A stretch of 64,000 nt of DNA, taken from contig QFPJ01000006.1 in NCBI GenBank assembly GCA_003241685.1, positions 62,001-126,000 of the forward strand, written 5' to 3'. This stretch comes from Sphingopyxis macrogoltabida. GTDB lineage: Bacteria; Pseudomonadota; Alphaproteobacteria; Sphingomonadales; Sphingomonadaceae. Below, piece after piece: positions 42,805-51,632 of the stretch. Position 1 is the stretch's first letter; each line of letters begins with the position of its first letter. Below the pieces are notes generated by a model. It worked only from the letters and a program-made list of their open reading frames with translations. It ran no database searches and had not been told where the DNA came from. A program made the position numbers and the translations under genes.

Positions 42805-43230
42805 ATGCGCCGACGCCGCAGTATTTTCCGTACCGATCCGAATGCCAGCCCGGACATTAATACGACGCCGTTGATCGACGTGATGCTCGTCATGCTGGTG
42901 ATGTTCATCATCACCATTCCGCAACCGACGCACAGCGTCGACGTCACCCTGCCGTCGGGCGTCGCCCTTCCGTCGGCGGTACTCGACCAAAATCGCATAT
43001 CGATCGACACGGAAGACGTTATCCGCTGGAACGGCGATGTCGTTGACTTGGCAGAACTGGGCTTGCTGGTGAAGGTAGCGTCGGACGCGCCCGAGGCCGC
43101 CACGTTGATGTTCGAACCCGACGCCCGGGCGCGCTATCTGCGCGTCGATGAAGCGATCGGCGCCATCCGGAGGAACGGCGGGACCAAAATCGCCTTTCCC
43201 GGTATCGATCGCTATCGCGAGCTGATTTGA
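42805..43230 (+). CDS. ExbD/TolR-family biopolymer transport protein
   Basis: A 141-residue inner-membrane protein: basic N-terminus, SPDINTTPLIDVMLVMLVMF with the conserved Asp in the single transmembrane helix (about 20-42), then a periplasmic domain with VDVTLPSGVALPS and a C-terminal FPGIDRYRELI. ExbD partners ExbB to energise TonB; neither exbB nor tonB is adjacent. GGGAG eight bases upstream supports ATG 42805 over the ATG at 42799. A Zur-like palindrome upstream and TonB receptors elsewhere suggest metal-regulated uptake. Confidence 0.88.
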   Translation: MRRRRSIFRTDPNASPDINTTPLIDVMLVMLVMFIITIPQPTHSVDVTLPSGVALPSAVLDQNRISIDTEDVIRWNGDVVDLAELGLLVKVASDAPEAATLMFEPDARARYLRVDEAIGAIRRNGGTKIAFPGIDRYRELI

Positions 43231-43253
43231 AGAGACGCCACGGGCGGGGCGGC

Positions 43254-45050
43254 TCAGGCGGCGATGCTGTCCTGAAACTGGAGCCGCGCCAGTCGGGCGT
43301 AGAGGCCGTCGGCGGCGACCAGCGCGTCATGGCGGCCCTGTTCGACGATGCGGCCTTCGTCCATCACGATGATGCGGTCGGCGGCGCGCACGGTTGCCAG
43401 GCGGTGCGCGATGACGATCGTCGTCCGCTCGTGCATCAACTGGTCGAGCGCATCCTGCACCAGCTTCTCGGACTCGGCATCGAGCGCCGATGTCGCCTCG
43501 TCGAGCAGAAGCAGCGGGGCGCGTCGCAGCAAGGCGCGCGCGATCGCGACGCGCTGCCGCTGGCCACCCGACAGGTGCGCGCCGCCTTCTCCCATGAACG
43601 TGTCGAGACCCTGCGGCAGCTTGCGCAGAAAATCCTCGGCATTGGCGGCGCGGGCGGCCGCCCATAATTCGTCGTCGGTCGCCGCCCAATTGCCGTACCG
43701 TAGATTATCGCGCGCCGAGGCGGCGAAGATCACCGTATCCTGCGGGACCATCGCGATACGCGCGCGAATGTCGGCGGGGTCGGCGTCGACCAGCGACACG
43801 CCATCCAGCAGTACCGTGCCGCCCTGCGGGTCGTAGAAACGCTCGGCGAGCTGGAACAGCGTCGATTTCCCGGCGCCGGACGGCCCGACGATCGCAACGG
43901 TTTCCTGGGGCGCGATGGTCAGCGAGAAGTCGTGCAGCGCCGGGGCATCGGGGCGCGTCGGATAGTGGAATTCGACATTGCGAAACTCCAGCGTCCCGAT
44001 CGGCGGCACGGGAAAGGGGCTGGGCTTTGCCGGCGGCGCGATCGTCGGTTCGGCTTCCAGCAGTTCGCTGAGCCGCTCCGCCGCACCGGCGGCGCGCAGC
44101 AGGTCGCCATAGACTTCCGTCAGCGCGCCGAAAGCGCCCGCGACAAGCCCGCCGGTCAGGACGAAGGCGGCGATCGTTCCGCCGGTGATCGTCCCCGCCG
44201 CGACACCTTCGGCGCCATACCACAGCAAGGTGGTGATCGAACCGAACAGCAGGCCGATAACTGTCGCCGTGATCATCGCGCGAAGCCGGATGCGCCGCTT
44301 TGCCGTGGCGAAATTGGTCTCGACCGCGGCGGAGAATCGGTCGGCCTCGCGCGCTTCCTGTCCGAATGCCTGGACGATCTTCATCGCCCCCAACTGTTCT
44401 GCGGTCGTCGCGCCGATGTCGGCGACGCGGTCCTGGCTGGTGCGCGAGATATTCTGGAGCCGCCGGCCCAACAGGACGATCGGCATGATGATCACCGGAA
44501 TGCCGATCAAAATGCCGGCGGTGAGTTTGGGCGACAGAGAGAAGAGATAGAAGATCCCGCCGATCCCCATCACCAGATTGCGCAGCGCGACCGAAACGGT
44601 CGTCCCCACCACCTGCTCGATGATCGCCGTGTCCGACGTCATGCGCGAGGCGATTTCGGACGGGCGATTCTCCTCGAAAAAGCCCGGCGCGAGCCGCATC
44701 AGATTGCGCTGCACGGCCTGACGAATGTCGGCGACGGTGCGTTCGCCCACCCAGCTCACGAAATAGAAGCGCAGTGCCGTCGCCAGCGCGAGCAGCAGGA
44801 CGATCACATAGAACAGCCGGAAATGCGGCGTCACGTCACCGCCGCCCGCGACGAAACCGCTGTCGATCATCTCCTTGAACTGCCACGGAATCGCCAGCGT
44901 CGCGAGTGCGGCAACGCCGAGCGCGACGGCGGCAATCAGCAATTGCAGCGGATAACGGCTGGCATGGCGCCAGATCATCCGCAAGCTGCCGAGCTTGCGG
45001 CGGCGGGGGTCGGGCGGGGCGGGAAGGGCCGGGTCGGGTTGGGTCGACAT
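43254..45050 (-). CDS. ABC transporter, fused permease-ATPase (MsbA/ABCB-like exporter)
   Basis: A 598-residue half-transporter. Six transmembrane helices (about 35-330) include PLQLLIAAVALGVAALATLA and FYFVSWVGERTVADIRQAVQ, followed by the nucleotide-binding domain: Walker A VGPSGAGKSTL (about 395), Q-loop VPQDTVIFAAS, signature LSGGQRQRVAIARALL and Walker B LLLLDEATSALDAES, H-loop IVIAHRLATV. It converges with the exbD-type gene. The substrate is not specified; lipid A, lipid or small-molecule export are all common for this class. Confidence 0.93.
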   Translation of the reverse strand: MSTQPDPALPAPPDPRRRKLGSLRMIWRHASRYPLQLLIAAVALGVAALATLAIPWQFKEMIDSGFVAGGGDVTPHFRLFYVIVLLLALATALRFYFVSWVGERTVADIRQAVQRNLMRLAPGFFEENRPSEIASRMTSDTAIIEQVVGTTVSVALRNLVMGIGGIFYLFSLSPKLTAGILIGIPVIIMPIVLLGRRLQNISRTSQDRVADIGATTAEQLGAMKIVQAFGQEAREADRFSAAVETNFATAKRRIRLRAMITATVIGLLFGSITTLLWYGAEGVAAGTITGGTIAAFVLTGGLVAGAFGALTEVYGDLLRAAGAAERLSELLEAEPTIAPPAKPSPFPVPPIGTLEFRNVEFHYPTRPDAPALHDFSLTIAPQETVAIVGPSGAGKSTLFQLAERFYDPQGGTVLLDGVSLVDADPADIRARIAMVPQDTVIFAASARDNLRYGNWAATDDELWAAARAANAEDFLRKLPQGLDTFMGEGGAHLSGGQRQRVAIARALLRRAPLLLLDEATSALDAESEKLVQDALDQLMHERTTIVIAHRLATVRAADRIIVMDEGRIVEQGRHDALVAADGLYARLARLQFQDSIAA

Positions 45051-45219
45051 CGCCCCGGCCCTAGCAGCGCGGCGCGCGCGGCTCAACGATCCAGAATGGC
45101 ACGGCGCTTCAAAACCCGTGAAGCCCGACGAAATGATGCATTGCACAATGAAGCCGAGGGCCTAGACTGTCTCCGACAACAGGCACCGTTCGAGTGCCGG
45201 CAGGACCAAGGAACGACTG

Positions 45220-46440
45220 ATGCTGTATCACGCCTTTGACATGCAGAAGAGCTGGCTGGCGGGGGCCAGCGCACTGGCGACGGCGGGGGCTCAGGCCATT
45301 CAGCATCCCGCCAATCCGCTTGGTTATTTCGGGGGCAGCCCGATGTTCGCATCGGCGCTGGAGGTGTTCGCCCATGCCGCGGCGCCGCGCGGCAAGCCGG
45401 GTTTCGACCTGTATGAAACGATCGTCGAGGGCGAGACGGTGCGCGTGTCCGAAAAGGTCGAGGCGCGCAAACCCTTTGGCCAGCTCAAGCATTTCAAGCA
45501 CAAGGGGAGCGAAGGCGCGCCCAAGCTGCTGATCGTCGCGCCGATGTCGGGCCATTATGCGACGCTGCTGCGCGGTACGGTCGAGCGGATGCTGCCCGGC
45601 CACGACGTGTGGATCACCGACTGGCGCGATGCGCGCAATGTGCCGCTGGAGGCGGGCAAGTTCGACTTGGATGACTATATCGATTATCTGATCGGCTGGC
45701 TGGAGCATATCGGGCCGGGCGCGCATATGCTGGCGGTGTGCCAGCCGTCGGTGCCCAGCCTGGCCGCGGCGGCGGTGATGGCGGCCGACAAGCACAAGTG
45801 CCGCCCCCGGACGCTGACGATGATGGGCGGACCGATCGACACGCGCAAGGCGCCGACAGCGGTCAACGATCATGCGATGACCCGGCCCTACGCTTGGTTT
45901 CAGGAAAATGTCATCGCGACGGTGCCGGCCTGGTATCCGGGTGCGGGACGCCGCGTCTATCCCGGTTTTCTACAGCTTGCCGGCTTCATGTCGATGAATC
46001 TGGGCAATCACATGATGAGCCACTGGACGATGTTCAAGCATCTGGTCGATGGCGACGGCGAGAGCGCCGACAAGACCAAGGAATTCTATGACGAATATCG
46101 CGCGGTCTGCGACATGACCGCCGAATTCTACCTTCAGACCGTCGATGTCGTGTTCCAGCGTCATCTGCTGCCGAAGGGCGCGTTGGAGCATCATGGCAAG
46201 CCGGTCGATCTGACCAAGATCGCGGACATCGGCATATTGGCGATCGAGGGCGAGCGCGACGATATTTCGGGCGTCGGCCAGACGAAGGCGGCGCTGACGC
46301 TCGCCAAGTCGCTGCCCGCCGACAAGAAGAAATATCTGCTCGCCAAGGGCGTCGGCCACTATGGCATCTTCAACGGTCGAAAATGGCGCGACGATATCGC
46401 CCCCGTCGTCGAAAAGTGGATTCGCGCCAACGGCGCGTGA
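45220..46440 (+). CDS. phaZ: Intracellular polyhydroxyalkanoate depolymerase
   Basis: A 406-residue alpha/beta hydrolase that breaks down stored poly-3-hydroxyalkanoate granules in the cytosol. It has no signal peptide. The lipase-box position carries cysteine instead of serine (LAVCQPSVPSLAAAA, Cys174), the hallmark of the Ralstonia PhaZ1 type, with downstream Asp and the C-terminal His segment GVGHYGIFNGRKWRDDIAP. The N-terminus MLYHAFDMQKSWLAGA is also typical. The gene stands alone between a divergent ABC transporter and a convergent cupin gene; no phaC or phasin gene is in view. Confidence 0.92.
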   Translation: MLYHAFDMQKSWLAGASALATAGAQAIQHPANPLGYFGGSPMFASALEVFAHAAAPRGKPGFDLYETIVEGETVRVSEKVEARKPFGQLKHFKHKGSEGAPKLLIVAPMSGHYATLLRGTVERMLPGHDVWITDWRDARNVPLEAGKFDLDDYIDYLIGWLEHIGPGAHMLAVCQPSVPSLAAAAVMAADKHKCRPRTLTMMGGPIDTRKAPTAVNDHAMTRPYAWFQENVIATVPAWYPGAGRRVYPGFLQLAGFMSMNLGNHMMSHWTMFKHLVDGDGESADKTKEFYDEYRAVCDMTAEFYLQTVDVVFQRHLLPKGALEHHGKPVDLTKIADIGILAIEGERDDISGVGQTKAALTLAKSLPADKKKYLLAKGVGHYGIFNGRKWRDDIAPVVEKWIRANGA

Positions 46441-46499
46441 GCGCCGGGCTGTCGCCACCTCTGAGCCCTCACACAACAGAATCGACCGCCTCTCGCGAC

Positions 46500-46970
46500 T
46501 TACGGGATCCGGGATGCCGGATAGGGCGTGCCGTCCTTGTGGACGTAGCGGCCATCGGGCGTGAACAGCATATCGATGTCCGAATAGCCGCCGCCGGTGT
46601 CGTATCTTTTGCCGCCGCCCAGTGCGACGAAGATGCAGTCGGCGTCCGATTCGTTGATCAGATGATGGCCGTTGGTGCTGCCCTTGGGCCAGACCGCGAT
46701 GTCGCCCGCCCGCATCGCCCGGCGCCCGTCATCCTCGACCAGCACCGCCTCGCCGGCGATCATCACGACCATTTCGTCCTCGCCATTGTGCCAGTGGCGC
46801 TGCGACGACCAGGCGCCGGGTTTCAACACGACATGGCTTGCGGCGAAGTCGGCCAGGCCCGCCGTCGGGGCGAGGCGACGATACCAGCGGCCCTGCACCG
46901 GCTCGTCGAAGGGCGCGGGATAGCCGGTGGCATTCGTCTGGGGAATGGCGTCGAGATCGAGTTTGGGCAT
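46500..46970 (-). CDS. Cupin-domain protein
   Basis: A 156-residue single-cupin protein. Metal-binding residues are visible in QRHWHNGEDEMVVMIAGEA (HxH-x-E pattern, about 58-76) and the second motif PKGSTNGHHLINESD (about 93-107). There is no signal peptide and the rest is loop-rich (KRYDTGGGYSDIDM). Possible jobs are binding or isomerising a small acidic substrate; none is indicated by the neighbours phaZ and dapE. The start ATG is 95 bp from the divergent dapE start. Confidence 0.85.
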   Translation of the reverse strand: MPKLDLDAIPQTNATGYPAPFDEPVQGRWYRRLAPTAGLADFAASHVVLKPGAWSSQRHWHNGEDEMVVMIAGEAVLVEDDGRRAMRAGDIAVWPKGSTNGHHLINESDADCIFVALGGGKRYDTGGGYSDIDMLFTPDGRYVHKDGTPYPASRIP

Positions 46971-47065
46971 GGACAGACTCCGGCAATGTTCCCACTTTGT
47001 TTCGCATATGCCGGCGCCCAGGCAAAGCCTCGACTTCGCGCCACGCCAACGGGTAAAGGGCAAGC

Positions 47066-48199
47066 ATGACGACCACCACCGACCCTGTCGAACTCGCCAA
47101 GGCGCTTATTGCCGCGCCGTCCGTCACGCCCGCCACCGGCGCGGTGTTCGACGTGCTGGAGGCGGCGCTGGTGCCGCTGGGTTTCACGGTCGAGCGCTTT
47201 ATCGACGGGATCGAGCCCGACGGGCCGGTCGAAAACCTGCTCGCGGTGCGGCGCGGCGCGGGGCCGCGGCATTTCGGCTTCGCAGGGCATCTCGACGTCG
47301 TGCCGCCCGGCGTGGGGTGGACCGGCGATGCCTTTGTGCCAGAGGTGCGCGGCGACCTGCTCCATGGCCGTGGCGCGGTGGACATGAAGGGATCGATCGC
47401 GGCCTTTGTGGCCGCCGCCGGCGCGATTCCCGCCGACGCCGGGACGATCAGCCTGATCATCACCGGCGACGAGGAAGGGCCGGCCGTGTTCGGCACCCGC
47501 GCGCTGATGGAGCATATGGACGCGCGCGATATCCGCCCCGACATGATCGTCGTCGGCGAGCCGACCTCCGTCCATCGGCTGGGCGACATGGTGAAGATCG
47601 GGCGGCGCGGATCGGTGAATATCTGGATCGACGTACCGGGGACGCAGGGGCATGTCGCCTATCCCCACCTGGCCGACAATCCGATCCCGAAGCTGATCCG
47701 CATTCTGACCGCGATCGATTCGGTAGACTTGGACGCGGGCACCGACTGGTTCCAGCCGTCGAACATCGAATTCACCGATATCGATGTGGGCAATGGCGCG
47801 ACCAATGTCATTCCGGCATCGGCGCGCGCGCGCCTGTCGATCCGGTTCAACGACCGCCATCGCGGCGCCGATCTGGTCCAGATGATCGAACGCATCGCGC
47901 AGGATATCGAACCGGCCGCCAAGGTGGTCGGCAAGATTTCGGGCGAGGCCTTTCTGACCCCGCCCGGCGCATTGTCCGAACTGGTCGCCGCCGCGATCCG
48001 CGACGAAACGGGCCTGACCGCCGAACTGTCGACCAGCGGCGGCACGTCGGACGCACGCTTCCTGTCGGCGCTGTGTCCCGTCGTCGAGTTCGGGCTGACC
48101 AACGCGACGATGCACAAGCTGGACGAGGCGGTGGCGGTGGACGATCTGCATAGCCTGGCCGCCATCTATCGCCGCCTGCTGAAGCGCGCCTTCGCCTAA
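47066..48199 (+). CDS. dapE: Succinyl-diaminopimelate desuccinylase
   Basis: A 377-residue M20 metalloenzyme of lysine and meso-diaminopimelate synthesis, cleaving N-succinyl-L,L-diaminopimelate. Metal ligands are in GFAGHLDVVPPG (about residue 70), GRGAVDMKGSIAAFV (about 105), the catalytic Glu in ITGDEEGPAVFGT (about 138) and the C-terminal EFGLTNATMHKLDEAV. The dimerisation lid domain with RGSVNIWIDVPGTQGHVAYP is present. The gene shares four bases with the convergent Smr gene. Confidence 0.93.
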   Translation: MTTTTDPVELAKALIAAPSVTPATGAVFDVLEAALVPLGFTVERFIDGIEPDGPVENLLAVRRGAGPRHFGFAGHLDVVPPGVGWTGDAFVPEVRGDLLHGRGAVDMKGSIAAFVAAAGAIPADAGTISLIITGDEEGPAVFGTRALMEHMDARDIRPDMIVVGEPTSVHRLGDMVKIGRRGSVNIWIDVPGTQGHVAYPHLADNPIPKLIRILTAIDSVDLDAGTDWFQPSNIEFTDIDVGNGATNVIPASARARLSIRFNDRHRGADLVQMIERIAQDIEPAAKVVGKISGEAFLTPPGALSELVAAAIRDETGLTAELSTSGGTSDARFLSALCPVVEFGLTNATMHKLDEAVAVDDLHSLAAIYRRLLKRAFA

Positions 48200-48774
48200 T
48201 CCTCGCGCGACCGGCGCAGGATCACATAGACTGCCCCGCCGCCGCCGTGGCTGACATGCGCCGGGCGCAGCGCGACGATGGCGTCGGCGTGCGGCGAAAC
48301 CGACAACCAGTCGGGAAGCGAGGCGCGGATCGCGCCGCGCGGGCGCGGGTCGCCGTGCATCAGCGGCAGGCGATCGGCTCCGGGGCGCAGCCGGCCGGCG
48401 ACCACGAGCAGTACGCGGGCGCCGCGAATCAGCGCACGGCCGATCGCTTCGTCGAGCAGCGCCTGCGCCGAGACGAGGCTGTGGCCATGAAGGTCGATGC
48501 TCATGTCGGGGCGCACCAGCCCCTTGCGCAGCCGCCGGTCCCAATGCCCGTCGAGCGTGCTGCCCGCCCAGGTCCGGCGCGGCCGCGGCGGCGGCGCGGG
48601 CGTTCGCGGTGAGGCAGCGGGTGCGGGGGCGGGCTTCGGCCGCCGCACCGTCGGCGGTGCCGCGGGTTCCAGCGAGGCGGGTTCGCGCGGGGCCGGCCGC
48701 TTCACGATCGGATCGACCGTCGCGGCGACCTTTTTCCAGAGCGCCGTCTCCTGCGGGTCGAGCCGGCGTCCCAT
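48196..48774 (-). CDS. Smr (MutS2 C-terminal) domain protein
   Basis: A 192-residue protein. A proline/arginine/alanine-rich N-terminal half (20-70) is probably disordered. The Smr domain (about 90-190) has SIDLHGHSLVSAQALLDEAI, ALIRGARVLLVVAGRLRPG and VSHGGGGAVYVILRR. The domain is an RNA/DNA endonuclease fold linked to ribosome rescue and mismatch-related functions. It is six bases downstream of the mltA-type gene on the same strand, a gene order common in alphaproteobacteria. Confidence 0.88.
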   Translation of the reverse strand: MGRRLDPQETALWKKVAATVDPIVKRPAPREPASLEPAAPPTVRRPKPAPAPAASPRTPAPPPRPRRTWAGSTLDGHWDRRLRKGLVRPDMSIDLHGHSLVSAQALLDEAIGRALIRGARVLLVVAGRLRPGADRLPLMHGDPRPRGAIRASLPDWLSVSPHADAIVALRPAHVSHGGGGAVYVILRRSRED

Positions 48775-48780
48775 CGCCCG

Positions 48781-50124
48781 TCAGCGGCGGGTGAGCCGCG
48801 CGACGCTGACGCGCGGCAGAAGGATCAGCGCGGAGCCGCGCCCCGACATCCCCCCGGCGATCGCGCGGGCGTCATTCCCCGCGCCCCAGAAACTGTCGAA
48901 GCGGTTGGCGCCCTTGATCGCGCCGCCGGTATCCTGCGCGATCCACAGCCCGTTCGGTTCGGCCCGGTCGAGCGACAGGATGACGGGCGCGCCAAGCGGC
49001 ACAAATTTGGGATCGGCGGCGACGCTGGCGCGCGGCGTCACCGGCAGGCCCAGCGCGCCGAGCGGCCCCGGTCCGGTCAGTTCGCGAAAAAAGATCCAGC
49101 TGGGGTTTTCGTTCATCACCGCCGCGCCGCGCACCGGATCGGCGCGCAGATAGTCGAGGATGCCCTGCATCGACGCCTGCCCGGATTTCAGTTCGCCGCG
49201 GTCGAGCAGCAAGCGGCCGATGCCGACATAGTCGCGGCCGTTCTGGCTGTCATAGCCGATCCGCATGATTCCCCCGTCGGGCAGCCGCAGCCGTCCCGAC
49301 CCCTGAACCTGCAGGAAGAAGAATTCGGCGGCATCGGCCGCCCAAGCGATTTCCAGCCCGCGATTCGCCAGCGCCCCGCTTTCGATCGCGGTGCGGTCGT
49401 AATAGGGGACGAAATTGCTGCCATCGACGCGGCCGCGGATTTTCTTGCCCTGCAAATCCTTGGAGAACAGCCCGAGGTCGACGTCGACCAGGTCGCCGGG
49501 GCGGCGATAGACAGGCACGTCATAGCCCGCGCGCTTCGTTCGCGAGGCCGCGATTTCGGGTTCGTAATAGCCGGTGACGAACGCGGTGCCGGTGCCGACC
49601 TGCACCGTGCCGAAATAGCGGCTGAAGAAATTGGCGGCATCGCGGTCGGGCCAGTCTTTCGCCGCCGCGCAGCTTTCGGACCATTCGGCAGTCTGTGTCA
49701 GGCCGCTGGCGTCGGTCCGCCGCTGAACCGAGGGGCAGGAGATGCGAAAGGCGGCGAGGGCCGTCGTCGCCTGTGCCGGGTCGATGCCGAGTTCGGTAAA
49801 TTCGGGTCCCGCGATGACGCCGCTTTCGGTCGCCGTGGTCGCCGTTGCCGGCGGCGGCGCGGCGGCGAGCGGCGGACGCGGCGTCGCCGGGATCGGACGC
49901 GCGGCGACCGCGCCGCTTTCCGACGGGCGCGGCACATAGGGGCGCGGCGTACCCGTCGGCGCCGGTGCGGGTGCCGGCGTCGGCACCGATGTCGCGGGCG
50001 GCGGGCCGGGCGGGCCGACACGGCCGCCGGTGTCGGGAATGACCGACGCGCAACCCGCGAGCAGCGGCAGCGCGGCAAGGGCGGTCAGTCCGAAGTGGCG
50101 CATATGCCGCGCCGCGCCCGTCAT
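48781..50124 (-). CDS. mltA: Membrane-bound lytic murein transglycosylase A
   Basis: A 447-residue lipoprotein. The lipobox LPLLAGCASV follows a short signal sequence, and a long proline/threonine-rich spacer (about 30-105) precedes the catalytic domain: FSRYFGTVQVGTGTAFVTGY, then EIAWAADAAEFFFLQVQGSG. The C-terminal 3D domain carries the catalytic aspartates in WIAQDTGGAIKGANRFDSFW. It cleaves peptidoglycan between MurNAc and GlcNAc at the inner face of the outer membrane. Start ATG 50122-50124 has GGAG upstream. It is 16 bases downstream of the Tim44-like gene. Confidence 0.92.
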   Translation of the reverse strand: MTGAARHMRHFGLTALAALPLLAGCASVIPDTGGRVGPPGPPPATSVPTPAPAPAPTGTPRPYVPRPSESGAVAARPIPATPRPPLAAAPPPATATTATESGVIAGPEFTELGIDPAQATTALAAFRISCPSVQRRTDASGLTQTAEWSESCAAAKDWPDRDAANFFSRYFGTVQVGTGTAFVTGYYEPEIAASRTKRAGYDVPVYRRPGDLVDVDLGLFSKDLQGKKIRGRVDGSNFVPYYDRTAIESGALANRGLEIAWAADAAEFFFLQVQGSGRLRLPDGGIMRIGYDSQNGRDYVGIGRLLLDRGELKSGQASMQGILDYLRADPVRGAAVMNENPSWIFFRELTGPGPLGALGLPVTPRASVAADPKFVPLGAPVILSLDRAEPNGLWIAQDTGGAIKGANRFDSFWGAGNDARAIAGGMSGRGSALILLPRVSVARLTRR

Positions 50125-50140
50125 CCCCTGTCGCTCCGGA

Positions 50141-50806
50141 TCAGGCGGTTTCGGCTTCGTCGAGCAGCCAGTTCGGGTCGCTGCTGCCGATCTTGCGGCG
50201 GAAGGTCCACAGATCGTCGGTCTGCGCCGCGTCGCTCATCGACCCGGCGATCAGCTTGCCGTCGGCATCGCGGGTGATCGCGCTGATATCCGCCTGATAG
50301 CGCACCGTCACGCGCGCCTCGCCGCGTTGCAGGTCGACGTCGGTAATCTTCGCCGAATCGATGCGGATCAGGCGATTTTCCAGCTTTTCGCCCCGCGCCT
50401 CGCGCGCCGTGATCGCTTCGGCAAAGGCTTCGTAGCTGTCGTCGTCGCACAGGTCGCGCAACGTATCGCGGTCGCCGGCCCAAAAGGCCTCCAGAATCAT
50501 GCGATAGGCGGATTCGGCGCCTTCCATGAAGCGGCCGGCATCGAACTGGCGATCGGCGGCGAGCAGCGCGCGCAGCCCGGCTTCGGCCGAAGGTTCATAA
50601 ACCAGCCCGGCCGCGTCGACCGCCGCCTGGGGCCCCGCCGGCGCATCGCCGTCGTCGAGCCGCAGCGGCGTGGGCGCGGCGCGGTCGTCGCGGCGCGGCA
50701 GGACGGGTTCCTGTTCATGGCCCGTGCGTTTGCCGAGCACCGAATAGAGCCGCATGCCGAGGAAGGCGGCGATCATGGCGAGCAGGACGATCGAAAAGGC
50801 TGTCAC
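50141..50806 (-). CDS. Tim44-like (TimA) domain protein
   Basis: A 221-residue protein, N-terminal membrane helix (FSIVLLAMIAAFLGMRLYSV) then a soluble Tim44-like domain (about 95-215) with AYRMILEAFWAGDRDTLRDL and DLWTFRRKIGSSDPNWLLDE. It is the alphaproteobacterial relative of the mitochondrial import protein Tim44. Start GTG 50804-50806 is chosen because family members begin with the helix; an ATG at 50861-50863 would add 19 residues without a better ribosome site. It is divergent from secB, whose product works in export, a pairing common in the class. Confidence 0.85.
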   Translation of the reverse strand: MTAFSIVLLAMIAAFLGMRLYSVLGKRTGHEQEPVLPRRDDRAAPTPLRLDDGDAPAGPQAAVDAAGLVYEPSAEAGLRALLAADRQFDAGRFMEGAESAYRMILEAFWAGDRDTLRDLCDDDSYEAFAEAITAREARGEKLENRLIRIDSAKITDVDLQRGEARVTVRYQADISAITRDADGKLIAGSMSDAAQTDDLWTFRRKIGSSDPNWLLDEAETA

Positions 50807-51089
50807 GGGCAATGTCCAATGCGGCGAATAACGGGCGGCGGGAATAACGGTTTCGCCCAACATAGGCGATACCGGGCAATGTTTCAAATCTCCTTGCCCC
50901 CGGCAGGGCGGCAGGTCAACGGGCGGCGCGCGGGAGCGTCCGCCGGCGCCACGCGGCCGGACGCGGCGCGGACGGGCCATTGTGCTGTCCGCGCGCCGCT
51001 GCTAAGCGCGCCCGCAAACGCCCCTTGCGGCCGGTTTGCGGACCGCTGCGGGTCCGGTTCAACGCACAATAGCGAAAGACAATCGACAC

Positions 51090-51602
51090 ATGGCCGACGA
51101 AACCAGCGCCGACATCACCACGCCGCAGCCCAATGGGGAGGATACGAGCCCCGCGATCGGCCTGATCTCGCAATATGTGAAGGATCTGTCGTTCGAAAAT
51201 CCGAACGCGCCCGCCGCCTATCAGTGGCAGAGCGCGCCGCAGGTCGATGTCCAGTTCAACATTGCCGCCGATGGCGTCGGCGAAAACCTGTTCGAAGTCA
51301 CGCTGAAGATCGACGTCACGTCGAAATCGGACGAAGGCACGGGATTCATCATCGATCTGAAATATGCCGGCCTGTTCGGGGTCCGCAATGTCCCCGACGA
51401 CCAGCTTCAGCCCTTTTTCCTGGCCGAAGCGCCGCGCATCCTGTTTCCCTTCGCGCGCCGCGTGATCGCCGATGCCGTCCGCGACGGCGGCTTTCCGCCG
51501 CTGCTGCTCGAACCGATCGACTTCCACGGCCTGTTCATGCAGCAGGTTCAGGCGCAGGGCGAAGGCCAGGGCGACATCCCCGCGCCGGTCGGCGAAGCTT
51601 AA
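51090..51602 (+). CDS. secB: Protein-export chaperone SecB
   Basis: A 170-residue tetrameric cytosolic chaperone that keeps preproteins unfolded and hands them to SecA. AIGLISQYVKDLSFENPNAP (residues 20-39) and the segment VTLKIDVTSKSDE are typical of alphaproteobacterial SecB, with the conserved APRILFPFARRVIADAVRDG and FPPLLLEPIDFHGLF at the end. The acidic proline-containing N-terminus is normal for the group. It is 30 bp upstream of murJ. Confidence 0.94.
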   Translation: MADETSADITTPQPNGEDTSPAIGLISQYVKDLSFENPNAPAAYQWQSAPQVDVQFNIAADGVGENLFEVTLKIDVTSKSDEGTGFIIDLKYAGLFGVRNVPDDQLQPFFLAEAPRILFPFARRVIADAVRDGGFPPLLLEPIDFHGLFMQQVQAQGEGQGDIPAPVGEA

Positions 51603-51632
51603 GATTCGGCAGCGGCACCGCGGGCTGGCGGG

